From Parietaria judaica (lineage: Eukaryota > Streptophyta > Magnoliopsida > Rosales > Urticaceae): a stretch of 64,000 bases of DNA. Under the pieces are notes generated by a model. The model did not search any database. It was given only the letters and a program-made list of their open reading frames with translations, and was not told where the DNA came from. The position numbers were made by a program, and so were the translations under genes. Positions 49,301 through 60,880 of this stretch are shown here, piece by piece (positions within the stretch are counted from its first letter, which is position 1; the number at the start of each line of letters is the position of its first letter). Where the stretch lies: NCBI GenBank assembly GCA_954871525.1, contig OX940861.1, forward strand, positions 35,353,201-35,417,200, in the 5' to 3' direction.

Positions 49301-49644
49301 ACTGATTTTTTATTGATCTCTTTTTTAGAAATATGTCAAATAAATAAATAAGATATAAACACCTCTTTGGACGGTCTTAATTTTTTTTGTCTACTTTTTC
49401 TTAATGTACTAAAACTATGGTAAAATATTTTTGTACATTTTTAGGTATGTAGTTATTTCTTTGCTCGCGTGGCATCGAGAAAATGTGTCGTTGCAACTTG
49501 CAAGGTCTAAGTCATGGTTCAAGGTCGAGGGGACTTTACAGACCGGTCTCGAACCCTTTGATGGATTCTCCACTCAAATTCAACATGGCAAGCCCCTAAG
49601 GTGCGGGCAACTTGCTCACGTGATCAAATGATATTTTGATATTG

Positions 49645-50064
49645 TGTAAACAATTCTCCCATGATGACCAACTCAAGCTGCTGCCACGTCGAAGAAGACC
49701 TAGCACCACGGGATAGACTTTACACGTGGCATCCAAGCAAAGCACGAGGGAAGGAGCTCGGTCTCATAGCCGTTGCACGTAATTAGGGAAATAGACGTGG
49801 TATTTAGGCTATAAATAGGAAGCACGATGTAAAGAAGGGGGACGAATTCTTGAGTACAATTCTCTTTACAATCACACTCTGTAATCACTCCGCTATTAAG
49901 AAATAATATTCTTTTCATCTTTATTGTTCAATTCACTTGCTATTGATGATCTTCGCCATTTTCACCGAAGTAGGTTCACTACAAATCATTGAGATCCATT
50001 ATCTTTTGCATTGTACCGAGGTGCGATCACTTCGTGACAGATGATCGTGATTAAACGAATCAAC
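49645..50064 (+). repeat. 5' LTR of the outer gypsy (left edge uncertain)
   Basis: Ends AATCAACA, directly before the primer-binding region. It contains the TATA box GGCTATAAATAGG (49808-49820) and a typical leader. The 3' LTR is not in the window, so the left boundary is a guess. Confidence 0.5.
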
Positions 50065-50135
50065 AGTTTGGCGCTGTCTGTGGGAATGATCAATTCATTC
50101 CTACACCTTCTGAATCCACTATTCGAGTCGAAAAA

Positions 50136-51800
50136 ATGGCAGGCACAGGATCATGGAAAACATCTGACCCTACAGAAGCAACTCCGGCGAATCAGCCCAA
50201 GGTCAACCCGGCCATCCAGCCACAGGACCCCGCAATGAAGGCGATGATGGAAACCATCCTAAAACAGATCGAGAAGGGAAACAAGACGAAGAAGGAGTTC
50301 CAGAAAAAAGCTGGAAGACCTAAATTCGAACCAGTCCCGGATCGAAGGAACTCTGACGGAGGTGATGGGTTCGATTCGTTTCCAGCTCTCCGCTGCACCT
50401 CGCCGAAACGTAATTCCGGGAAGGGTTCTTGATTTCTCAGAGTCACAGGAGACCCCCGGATCCGACGAGGTGAGAAACACCGCGTCTGCAAGCACAGGTA
50501 ACACGACCCCAACACAAGACCGCGGGTAACCCAGTGCTCGACCAACATCCCAGGGCATTAACCCCCGGGAAAATCAGAGTCTCGGCTCCAGGACACTCAA
50601 AAATGTGGATGAAGTCGATAACCCCCCGGGAGACTCTAATTTCCATACACCGGCCCAACGGGACGTGGTGCGAGATGTGGCCAAACGAATGCCACCTCTA
50701 TCACCACCAAGGCCGAGGTACATCCGGGTCAGGGACACCGCTAATGATCCTATCCGGGAAAATCGTAGTGAAATATGCCCACCATCAAACGTAGGAGGTG
50801 CAGATGAGGCAAATTTCCTTGTACACCCCGACCAGCCATTCCAAGCGTGGTTGAGGGAGCTAAAAGACAACGTCAAAGAAGTCTGCACCGAAGTAAAAGC
50901 GGTGAACTCGAAGGTCCATAAAGCCACCTCGGCCGCCCCCGAGATTGACCGCCTTGTCATGGAGTCGATGTGCACCCTCTTCATGCCTCAGATTACCGAC
51001 GTGATAATCAGAGACATCGGGATGGTGAATATCCCCCGTTATGACGGGAAGTTGGATCCAAGAGCACATCTCCGCGCTTTTCACATCGCGATGGCCAGAG
51101 CAAACCTCGGGCTAACACAACGAGATGTTGGACATTGCCAGATTTTCGCTGAGTACCTAGTAGGAACCGCCCTCGACTGGTTCTCCAACCTAGAACCATA
51201 TTCGATCAACTCGTTCGACCAGCTAATAGCGACCTTCCTTAAGCATTTCTCAATGTTCATGGAAACAGAGACGATAGTAGCCCAGTTGTATGCTTTGCAG
51301 CAGCTAAAGGATGAACCACTTCGTAGTTTCATTTCCAGGTTCAAAGATGTGCTATCCCACCTTTTTGGGGTGAGTGATAAAACTGCGATCGCAGCGCTCA
51401 CCTCGAGACTTTGGTACAAATCCAAGTTTAGGCAAGACATCTGCGTAAATCGTTATACGTCGATCGAAGACGTGATGCACCGCGGAAACAGTTGGATCAG
51501 GGTAGAATAAGAACGAGCTGCATTAGCGTCAAGGTTCGACCCGACACCTGTGGCCCCAAAGCCAGAGTTCCAAGCAAAACCGTCCCGAGACCACAACCAA
51601 CAGAGGGGAAACAGCAACTCACGAGGTTGTCACAGCGGTGGCAACGCCAAACGAGGTGTTAACCCCCCAGGGTACGTGATGAACTCCGAGACTAACGAGG
51701 TAAACGCCTCATACGGAAATATGCAGCAGAACGATCCATGGCCTAAAGACCTAAAGGCATATTGCAAATTCCACAAGGTCTATGGCCACGCGACCATCAC
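50136..51800 (+). pseudogene. Outer gypsy gag, cut by the inner element
   Basis: A starting frame from MAGTGSWKTSDPTEA (50136) ends at 50432. The main gag core continues in another frame (about 50600-51510) with IPRYDGKLDPRAHLRAF, GTALDWFSNLEPYSI and FDQLIATFLKHF, typical of the plant retrotransposon gag domain. A TAA at 51508-51510 interrupts it, after which the same frame runs to YCKFHKVYGHATIT at the insertion point. The remainder, starting TCQKFQMALAERF, is found at 59944-60072, so the Cys/His knuckle is split by 8.1 kb. Confidence 0.85.
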
Positions 51801-52578
51801 TGTTAAGGTCGGATTTGGTCAAATCCATCCTCAACACAACTCGTGTCGTTTTGTCCTTAAACGACATGAGGGGAGGCGAGGAAGTTCATCACCCGAGGGG
51901 GATTATCCCCGAGGAGGATCATCTCCGAAGAAGAATACCCCCGAGGAGGCTCGACCGCGAGGAGACGCAGCCACATGAAAGCAAGCTGCGATGAAGCGTC
52001 CCATCGCACTCGACGAGGAATTTCGTCATGATGATTGTGCAGGGCCGAATGACCATTGACGAGATGTGCATTTAATGAAGCCGACCTACTCACTCAATGA
52101 GAAACACCAGCGACGAGGCTTGCAGGGCCGAATGACGACTGACGGGATGTGCATTTAATGAGGCGCACCTACCTATAACGGCAGCCTGCTCGGAAGTGAC
52201 ATAAAGCAGAGATTAACCATGCTGCCCTCAAATCACGCCAGAAAGCGAATGATTAAAGAGGAAAAAGGCGGGAAAGATGCGAGGGAAATGTAATGTAAAC
52301 TCTATAAAAGGCAAGATAAGCCTCATTTGTAAAGGGTCGGAAAAATAGAGAAAAAAGACCCGGAAAGAGAAAAGGGAATTCTTGGAATAGAAAAGGCTAA
52401 GGAAATAGAGAAAGTCTATGCTCATGATCCTTCATCTGTCCAGCTATTCAACGGAAGAAAACCGAGCTCATTTCGGAAAATATAATAAAACAGAGATATT
52501 CATCAATTATTGTAGTTTATTTGTTATTTGGTGATTATCTTTGTGACTGGAAAAGGGCGGTGAAAATCGCCCTCTACA
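51801..52578 (+). repeat. Inner gypsy 5' LTR
   Basis: Starts TGTTAAGGTCGGATTTGGTC and ends CCCTCTACA. A TATA-like CTATAAAAGGC lies at 52301-52311. Confidence 0.93.
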
Positions 52579-52643
52579 GTTTGGCGCCCACCGATGGGCT
52601 TTGTTTTCTTTCTAACTCACAGCCAGGAATTTGAAGGAGCGAG

Positions 52644-54448
52644 ATGTCGTCGAGCGACAACGTCATCACTGTAGAAGGGGACGAAGTCCCAGCCATGGAG
52701 AGACTCCAGCGGCAGTTGGCCGAAGCCAATGCGAGAGTGATGGAGGCAACACGGGTGGCCGAGGAGGCGGCCAGGAAGGCGGAAGAACAGGAGGAGCGGA
52801 ACGAACGACTTACTGCTCTTCTGGAGCGCGCGAGTCAAAGAAGGGAAGGCCCGGAGAGCACGATCGCGTGATCTTCAGCTCGGGGAGAGGGTGGAGTTAT
52901 AGCCAAGCGCCGCCGATCATTAGGGATCTTTTCAATGCCGCCGGCATGACACCGGTGAATACGACGAACCTGCCGGGAGGCTTGACAACCATCATAGCGG
53001 AGACAATCCAAGAGGAGGTCCGGAGAGCGAAGAGAGAAATATCCTCAAGCATGGAGGCAAAAATGGGATACGTGGCCTCACAGGTGCATAAAGCCACGAG
53101 CGCGGCGCCCGAAATCGATAGGTTGGTCAGGGAGGCCAGGGTGACTCCTTTCTCGGCAAAAATCCGCAGCATGGAGCTAGGAGAATTGCCAAAGGTCAGG
53201 CTCTCGCAGTACAAAGGAACTTCGGATCCAAACACCCATGTGAAGTCATTTCAGATCGCTACGGAGCGTATAGGCGGCGAGGAGACAAAGCTAGAGGCTA
53301 TCCCGTGTCATCTCTTTGTCGAGAGCTTGCAAGGCCCGGCGAGCGATTGGTTCGCTAAGCTACCATCGCAATCCATCGGCGACTCCGATGAGCTCGTCGC
53401 ATGTTTCCTGCGGCACTACTCAATGTACGTGCAGAACGAGGCGACCGTTACGACCCTGTGGAACATCTCGCAGGGGCGAGAAGAAACTCTCCGACAGTAC
53501 GTCGGAAAATTCAAAGACGTCATGGTGAGAATCCAATGGCTCGATAGCGTCGTCGCAATCCAGGCGCTGAAGCATGGACTGTGGTATTTGGCCCCTTTCC
53601 GTGAGGAGTTAATAAAAATGCGCCCGTCGACGATCGAGGACGCGCTCCACAGGGCGACGCTCTTCATGGAAATAGAGGAAGAGACTCTGGCCCAGAAGAA
53701 GATCCACGAAGGTGGAAGCAAAGGAAGGCAGCACGGAAAAAGGGAGAGCGGGGACGGAGGAGACGCCCCGTCATCCAGAGCGAGGAAGGGAGAAGAAGAC
53801 CGAAGGAATTCCGACGAGCGACGAGGTCGGGAAGCTCCAAGGCAAGAAGTGTATCAGGTGGACGAGCACAAAGACCACGACTATGATCGTGGAAACAATC
53901 ACCAAGGAGGATCCTCGGAGAACCGAGGAAGATTCTCTGATGATCGAGGAGGATTCTCGGAGGACCGAGGACGATTCTCCGATGATCGAGGAGGATACTC
54001 GGGGAACCGGGGAGGATTTTCTGAAGACCGAGGACGATTCTCCGATGATCAAGGAGGATACCTGGGGAACCGGGGAGGATTTTCCGACGACCGAGGAAGA
54101 TTTTCCGAAAACCGAGGAGGATTCTCGGGGTCTGGAAGCCGAGGGGGCTTCTCGGGAGGCCGAGGAGGTTTCGGGACGAAGTTTTGGCCGAAGGATATGA
54201 GTAAGTTCTGCACTTACCACAACTATAATGGCCATGCCACTGAAGATTGTGCCATGCTGAAGATAGAGCTCCAGAGAAGATACGCGCTGGGGGAGATCAA
54301 AGACTTCACGTACAAACCTTCCGTGCCTTGGAATAACGGGAACAGGGCATGGCAGGGCCGACAAGAAGAACCTACGCACAACGGGGGGGAACGGTCGAGA
54401 CGGGGCAAAGAGAAACCTGGCGATCGAGCCGCCACCGGCAAGGCATGA
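52644..54448 (+). pseudogene. Inner gypsy gag with RGG-like repeats and one frameshift
   Basis: The likely start is MSSSDNVITVEGDEVPAMER at 52644, a coiled-coil-like N-terminus. This frame closes at 52871 and the protein continues in another frame from about 52860 (IRDLFNAAGMTPVNTTNLPGG) to 54448, so a frameshift lies near 52860. The gag core includes LSQYKGTSDPNTHVKSFQIA and GPASDWFAKLPSQSI. Before the Cys/His knuckle (FCTYHNYNGHATEDC, about 54208-54252) is a block of about ten repeats of the type NRGGFSDDRGRFSE (53910-54165), Gly/Arg/Phe-rich and probably RNA-binding. A longer frame that begins at 52631 is open, but its first 80 or so codons look like out-of-frame reading. Confidence 0.85.
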
Positions 54449-54485
54449 CAAGGAAGACCGACCGGCCTCGAAAACGAGAATCGAG

Positions 54486-55124
54486 GTGATCATGGGCGGA
54501 TCGCGGTTCTGCGAAGATTCGGTCAACAACATCAAAGCTTATCAGCGAAGGGGGAAGGAGCACGGTCAAGGAGACGTGAAGATGGGCTCCACAGGCGCGA
54601 GGATAGAGTTCGTGGAGAACGAGGACTGTGCTGATATGCATGACGACGCTCTGGTCCTCGAACTCAACATCGGTGGTTGCGAGGTTTGTCGCATCCTCGT
54701 TGACAACGGAAGCTCGGTCGACGTCATTTTCAATGAGTGCTTGATGAAGATGGGCATCGAGGGACTCGCGATAGGGGGATGACCCCGCAAGGTATCGGGT
54801 TTCAACGGGGACGTCACCGTCTCGATGGGGACAGTCCACGTCCCGGTCTGCGCAGGGAGCGTCAACCGGATGACGGAGTTTATGGTGCTAAATGTCTCGT
54901 CACACTTCAACATTATCCTTGGGAGACCTTGGATCCACTCCATGAGAGCCGTGCCGTCAACTTACCATCAGAGCATAAAATTCCCGGGGAAAAGGGGAGG
55001 AGAGATCGAGGAACTCAAAGGGAGCAGGGACGCGTACCGAATCTGCTACATGATGCACCACAAGTCGATGGCTGCCGAGAAGGGAATCAAGCAGACGGAG
55101 AGGGGTGAACCAGCCGGTTTATAG
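54486..55124 (+). pseudogene. Inner gypsy aspartic protease region
   Basis: The active-site segment reads CRILVDNGSSVDVIF, the DNGSS form common to Tat-lineage proteases in place of D-S/T-G. A TGA at 54780-54782 interrupts the frame, which then continues to FNIILGRPWIHSMRAVPSTYH, the conserved ILGR region. A TAG at 55122-55124 closes this part before reverse transcriptase. Confidence 0.85.
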
Positions 55125-57078
55125 CAATTAGCGACGCCTGCCCCAAGATTTCCCGGGCGGAGTAAGGGGCGGAGGAAGAGCGCCGACGGGACAGCCAGGA
55201 TACTTAGCACGGAAGACGTCGAGGAAAGAAAAAGGGGTAGAGCGCAGATCGAAGAGGTAGAGCGAGTCTGCATCGACGAGTCCGACCCTACTCGGACCGT
55301 CGGTGTAGGCGCGGAGCTCGACCCAGATAGCAAAGCACGACTAATCGAGCTCCTAAAGAAGAATCGTGGGAGTTTCGCCTGGTCTCATGAAGACATGTCG
55401 GGGATCGACCCTTCGGTAACAGCTCATCGCCTCAACACCGATCCAAGGCACAAACCTGTCGTGCAAAAGAGGAGAAAAATGGCCCCTGACAGGAACAAGA
55501 TCATCAACGACGAAGTAGATAAGCTGCTCTCGACAGGAACCATTCGAGAGGTAAAATATCTCGAATGGCTGGCTAACACAGTCGTCGTAAAGAAGAAGAA
55601 CGACAAATGGCGAGTTTGTGTGGACTTCACCGACCTCAACCGAGCCTGCCCGAAAGACAGTTTCCCGATGCCGCATATAGATCGCCTCGTCGAGGCCACG
55701 CACGGCTACGAGCTTCTCAGCTTCATGGACGCTTACTCCGGGTACCACCAAATAAGGATGCACCCGGAAGACGAAGAAAAGACCGCCTTCATCAGCGAGA
55801 GGCGCACGTACTGCTACAAAGTCATGCCCTTCGGACTGAAGAACGCCGGAGCGACTTACCAGAGGCTGGTGACAATGATGTTCCACAAACTGATCGGGAA
55901 AAGCATGGAGGTATACATCGATGATATGGTCGTTAAATCCCTGAAGGCGGCGGCGCACGTCGAGCACTTGGAGGAGTGTTTCGAGATTCTGAATCAGCAC
56001 GGGATGAAGCAGAACCCCACCAAGTTCACTTTCGGTATGTCCTCGGGAAAGTTCTTGGGCCACATGGTCACTCGGCGAGGGGTCGAGGCCGACCCCGAGC
56101 AGATTGAGGCAATCAAGAGTATGCCCTCGCCCCGAAATCGACGAGAGATTCAGAGATTGACCGGGAGGATCGCTGCTCTGAACCGATTATCTCACGATCG
56201 GCCGCAAGACTCTCCTTTTCTACGAACTACTAAGAAAGAACAAGAAGTTTGAGTGGACCGAGAAATGCGAGGAGGCCTTCTAGGCGTTGAAGTCCTATCT
56301 ATCGTCGCCGCCCATCATGACGAAGCCAAAGCCGGGGGAACCTTTGTACTTATACATCGCCGTGTCCAACCACGCACTCAGCCAAGTGCTTGTGCAAGAG
56401 GAGGATGGGGAGCAGAAGCCAGTTTCCTACATCAGCAGGAAGCTCCTCGATGCCGAGACAAGGTACCCTCAACCCGAGAAGCTCGCTTTGGCAGTATACG
56501 ACGCATCGGAAAGATTGAAGCATCATTTCCAAGCCCACACCATCGTCGTCATGACCGACAGACCAATCCGTACTATCATCCACGGCCCGAGCTTGTCGGG
56601 GAGGATCACGAAGTGGTCTATAAAATTGGGAGCGTGCGACATGGAGTATAAGCTTCGGATGAGCCTCAAATCTCAAGTGCTCACAGATTTCCTCTTCGAG
56701 TTGCCAAAGGAGCCGGTGGACCCGAGCGACGAAGCCGGCATCTGGAAGCTACAAGTCGATGGATCCGCGACAGCACAAGGATCTGGAGTGGGGATCAGAA
56801 TCATCTCCCCTATGGGAGACGTGATAGAAAAAGCCTGTCGCCTCGCCTATCGCTCCACCAACAACGAGTCGGAGTATGAAGCGCTCATCATCGGGATTCA
56901 ATCATCCTTAGCAATCGAGGCAAAAAACTTGCACGCTTTCTCATATTCGCAGCTGGTGGTAAAGCAAGTGAACGGGGAATACGAGAAAAACGACGAACGA
57001 ATGGAGGTTTACGCAGGAGTGGTCGATGCTCTCTCAAGGAAGTTCGACTACTTCAGCCTGACACAGGTGACGCGATGA
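55125..57078 (+). pseudogene. Inner gypsy reverse transcriptase and two RNase H domains
   Basis: Reverse transcriptase (to about 56190) has VDFTDLNRACPKDSFPMPHID, FMDAYSGYHQI, MPFGLKNAGATYQRL and the intact catalytic YIDDMVVKS. A frameshift near 56190 and a TAG at 56281-56283 follow. The first RNase H has YLYIAVSNHALSQVLVQE and TRYPQPEKLALAV. The second, archaeal-type RNase H begins WKLQVDGSATAQGSGVGI and contains NNESEYEALIIGIQ; a duplicated RNase H is a hallmark of the Tat lineage. The part closes at a TGA, 57076-57078. The frame of the upstream piece runs straight on from the protease. Confidence 0.9.
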
Positions 57079-58480
57079 GACAACACCCACGTCGACGCGC
57101 TGGCAGGCCTGGGCTCTACGACTGAAGTCGGAGAACTGAGGTCGGTCACGGTGGAGACGGTGGAGAAGCCAAGCATCCGGAGGGAGGAAGGCCCAGCGAA
57201 GAAGAAAGCTAGAGGGAAAGAAGAAGCCGATGAGGCAAATGCGGGCGAGGCTAACATAAACGAGATCGAAGACAACGAGGACGGGGACGGGGAGCGGGGA
57301 GTTGTAGACGACGATGAAGCAGAAGATTGGAAGACGCCCCTCCGAAGGTACATCCTTGAAGGAATGCTGCCCGAAGATCCGCAAGAGTCCCGAAAGATCA
57401 AGTAAAAAATCTCTAGGTACACCGTCCTCGATAACATACTTTATCGAAAAAGCTTCGCGGGTCCCTACCTAAGATGTCTTGGCAAGAAAGAGGCCGGGTA
57501 CGTCATGCGGTAGATCTATAGCGGGGACTGCGGAAATCACTCTGGGGGGCGATCCTTGCTTAGAAAGACTAAGCGGCAAGGTTTCTTTTGGGAAACCATT
57601 GTCGCCGATTGCATCAGCCACGCCAAGAGATGCGAGCAATATCAGCGGCACGCGCCAGCAATCAACTGTCCGGCCGAAGAGCTTTCCGTGGTCTCGGTTC
57701 CTTACCCTTTCATGAAGTGGTCGATGAACATCGTCGGCCCCATGCCCATCGGCACGCGGCAGAAGAGGTTCATGCTCGTCGTCACGGATTTCTTCACCAA
57801 ATGGACGGAGGCGGAAGCATACGCCAACATCAAGGATTCCGATGTCGAAAGCTACGTTTGGAAGAACATGATTACTCGCTTCGGATTGCCCAGGGAGATA
57901 ATCGCTGATAACGGGTCCCAGTTCATCTCGAAGAGGTTCGGAGATTTCTGCAAGTGATGGAAGATAAAACTCAACACATCGACTCCGCGATAACCCCAAG
58001 GCAACGGGAACGCCGAGGCAGTCAACCGAACCATCGTCGACAACATCAAGAGGAGGCTCGGCGAAAAGAAAGGGCTGTGGGAGGACGAGCTGCCAGGAGT
58101 GCTATGGGCTTATCGAACAACCTCTCATTCCGCGACCGACGAGACGCCCTTCTCCTTGGCCTTCGGGGTGGAGGCTGTGATCCCAACAGAGGTTGACATC
58201 CCGAGCCTTCGTCAGACGCTAGCCCCCAACGGCGAGGAGGATAATGAACAGAATCTCCTCCATCAGCTCGACCACATCGACGAGAGGCGCGAGCGAGCGC
58301 GCACATTGCCAACTATCAGAACACGATCGCGCAAATGTTGGAAAGCTAGGGCAGACCTGGGAAGGCTCTTACATAGTTACCAACGTCGTCAAGCCGGGAG
58401 TCTATGAGCTCAAGAATGCAGAGGGAGCAAAAGTAATACGGAGTTGGAACGTGAAACACTTAAAAAAGTTCTACCAGTAG
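57079..58480 (+). pseudogene. Inner gypsy integrase, catalytic residues altered
   Basis: After an acidic linker (about 57151-57405) closed by TAA, the integrase zinc region spans 57520-57660, but the last Cys of the HHCC motif is replaced (RCEQYQRH). The first catalytic acid is Asn (WSMNIVGPMP) where Asp is expected; DNGSQF and GNAEAVNRTI, with the second and third acids, are present. Stops occur at 57511-57513 and 57955-57957, and a frameshift near 58310. The C-terminal part ends ELKNAEGAKVIRSWNVKHLK, typical for gypsy integrase ends. Confidence 0.88.
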
Positions 58481-58679
58481 CCTCATTTCGCTGATACTCT
58501 CTCTTTTCATGATCGCATATCTTATCTTTTCTTCTTACCAGTTGGGGAAGTCCCGACCCCCGCTTGTTCGGGGCTGTTTTTGCATGGCCTCGACTTTTGT
58601 TAAACTAATTTGAAGTTTTCTGTTATGCATGACCCCCTTTTTCTTTATCTCAGACTCAAGGAGGAGGTAATTTATATAT

Positions 58680-58904
58680 GTCTACGTACGCACCGGTGAA
58701 AGTGCCGAGAAGATTATAATATATAACAATATATATACGGCTAAGGGTGCCGAGTAAGCCCGGTCTGACAAAACATGTCGAGATCCATATACGGCTAAGG
58801 GTGCCGAGCAAGCCCGGTCCGACAAAACATGTCGAGATCCATATACGGCTAAGGGTGCCGAGCAAGCCCAGTCCAGCTAGAGAGCCGAGAAAAATATAAA
58901 GAAA

Positions 58905-58937
<33 letters not shown>
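58680..58937 (+). repeat. 3' UTR tandem repeats, 54-bp unit
   Basis: Two full copies and one partial copy of a 54-base unit starting ACGGCTAAGGGTGCCGAGCA at about 58737, 58791 and 58845, followed by an (AT)n tract (about 58906-58937). The unit is closely related to the about 57-base satellite-like array of the LARD element. Confidence 0.9.
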
Positions 58938-58942
<5 letters not shown>

Positions 58943-59160
58943 AACAGGCAAGCAAGCCCGAAAGGGGCGAGCGGAAACAACAAGGAGGGGAGCAAAAGAG
59001 GCATGACGAGGAAAGGAAGTGGTTTAGCAATATAGCCACGCGAGGAGCCAAAGAAGCAATCACCGACCGGGAAACCAACTAATGTTGGCTAGAGCCGATC
59101 TCCGAAACAATTATACTTTATTTTACCAAGTGTATACACTGGATAAAATGGGGGACTAAC

Positions 59161-59938
59161 TGTTAAGGTCGGATTTGGTCAAATCCATCCTCAACACAAC
59201 TCGTGTCGTTTTGTCCTTAAACGACATGAGGGGAGGCGAGGAAGTTCATCACCCGAGGGGGATTATCCCCGAGGAGGATCATCTCTGAGGAAGAATACCC
59301 CCGAGGAGGCTCGACCGCGAGGAGACACAGCCACATGAAAGCAAGCTGCGATGAAGCGTCCCATCGCACTCGACGAGGAATTTTGTCATGATGATTGTGC
59401 AGGGCCGAATGACCATTGACGAGATGTGCATTTAATGAAGCCGACCTACTAACTCGATGAGAAACACCAGCGACGAGGCTTGCAGGGCCGAATGACGGCT
59501 GACGGGATGCGCATTTAATGAGGCGCACCTACCCATAAAGGCAGCCTGCTCGGAAGTGACATAAAGCAGGGATTAACCATGCTGCCCTCAAATCACGCCA
59601 GAAAGTGAATGATTAAAGAGGAAAAAGGCGGGAAAGATGCGAGGGAAATGTAATGTAAACTCTATAAAAGGCAAGATAAGCCTCATTTGTAAAGGGTCGG
59701 AAAAATAGAGAAAAAAGACCCGGAAAGAGAAAAGGGAATTCTTGGAATAGAAAAGGCTAAGGAAATAGAGAAAGTCTATGCTCATGATCCTTCATCTGTC
59801 CAGCTATTCAACGGAAGAAAACCGAGCTCATTTCGGAAAATATAATAAAACAGAGATATTCATCAATTGTTGTAGTTTATTTGTTATTTGGTGATTATCT
59901 TTGTGACTGGAAAAGGGCGGTGAAAATCGCCCTCTACA
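59161..59938 (+). repeat. Inner gypsy 3' LTR
   Basis: Starts TGTTAAGGTCGGATTTGGTC directly after the purine tract and ends CCCTCTACA. It is the same length as the 5' copy. Confidence 0.93.
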
Positions 59939-59943
59939 ATCAC

Positions 59944-60803
59944 CTGCCAAAAATTCCAAATGGCACTAGCCGAACGATTTGAACGAGGTGAAATAAAAGA
60001 CCTCAACATAGAGGCCCTCAATCTAAAATTACAAGGAGACGAGGCAGAAAAGGGACGACTCTGTAGGCTCTAAAAAGAGAAAGCACAAAAAGAGGCGAGA
60101 TCAATCTCCCCATGGCGAGGTCCCGAACTCACCTTCAAAAAAGAAAAGAAAGCAGATAAGCGAGGTCGAAGGGCCTGGTCGACAGAAAGTACCGCAAGTC
60201 ATCGACGTCATAATGGGAGGATATCAATATTGCAAACCAACGATCAACTCGATCAAAGCCCATCAAAGAAAAGTCCACACGGGCTCAGCTCGTTAACCAA
60301 CTCTAGGTCCCGAAGCTCTGATCACTTTTAAAGAAAGCGATGCAAGACAACTCGCCGTATCGCACGACGACACCTTGGTAATATCCCTGAGTGTCAACAT
60401 CTGGGTCACGAAAAGGATCCTCGTTGACAACGGCAGTTCGGCCGACGTGATATTCATGTCGACACTATGTCAGATGGGGGCTAAAGCCGAGGATATCGAT
60501 AGGGAATCAATTCCCCTAACTGGTTTCAGCGGCCACTCCATTAACACAATCGGGGAAATCAAACTTCCCGTGCTGGTAGGAGGGGTAAACCAATCAACCA
60601 AGTTCCTAGTAATCGACTGTCCATCCCCGTATAACTTCATACTTGGGAGATCGTGGCTACACGCAATGAAAGCGGTACCGTCGACATACCACCAAAGCCT
60701 ACAGTTCCCGTCTGAAGAAGGGATAAAAGAGATTAAGGCGACAAGGCCATGTCAAGAAGGTGCTACATGTCAAGCTTCCTGCTCGCAAAGCAGAGCACGG
60801 TAA
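59944..60803 (+). pseudogene. Outer gypsy: end of gag and protease
   Basis: The gag C-terminal piece starts TCQKFQMALAERFERGEIKDL and stops at 60072. The protease, in the frame from 60375, has the active-site segment RILVDNGSSADVIF and the later FILGRSWLHAMKAVPSTYH. The stretch between (60073-60374) is a decayed linker with stops. Confidence 0.8.
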
Positions 60804-60880
60804 ACAGTGCATAGCAATCAAAGACTACCGGGCTGAACGAGGTTCGAATCACCTCGGAAAGAGAGTCACCGACACTCGAG

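Larger units (their letters stand above)
51801..59938 (+). mobile_element. Inner Tat-type Ty3/gypsy retrotransposon, complete but mutated
   Basis: It is flanked by a perfect 5-base duplication ATCAC (51796-51800 and 59939-59943) and has two LTRs of 778 bases each. About 13 differences between the LTRs were counted by eye. The PBS-type region is GTTTGGCGCCCACCGATGGG (from 52579). A purine tract AAAATGGGGGACTAAC precedes the 3' LTR. The domain order is gag, protease, reverse transcriptase, RNase H, second (archaeal-type) RNase H and integrase. The second RNase H and 3' tandem repeats are features of the Tat lineage. Frameshifts, stops and changed integrase residues disable this copy. Confidence 0.95.

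Noticed and set aside
52631..52860. The first about 80 codons of the 605-codon gag frame
   Set aside because: The overlapping frame from 52644 encodes the coiled-coil gag N-terminus that is also seen in the related LARD, so this part of the longer frame is out of frame.
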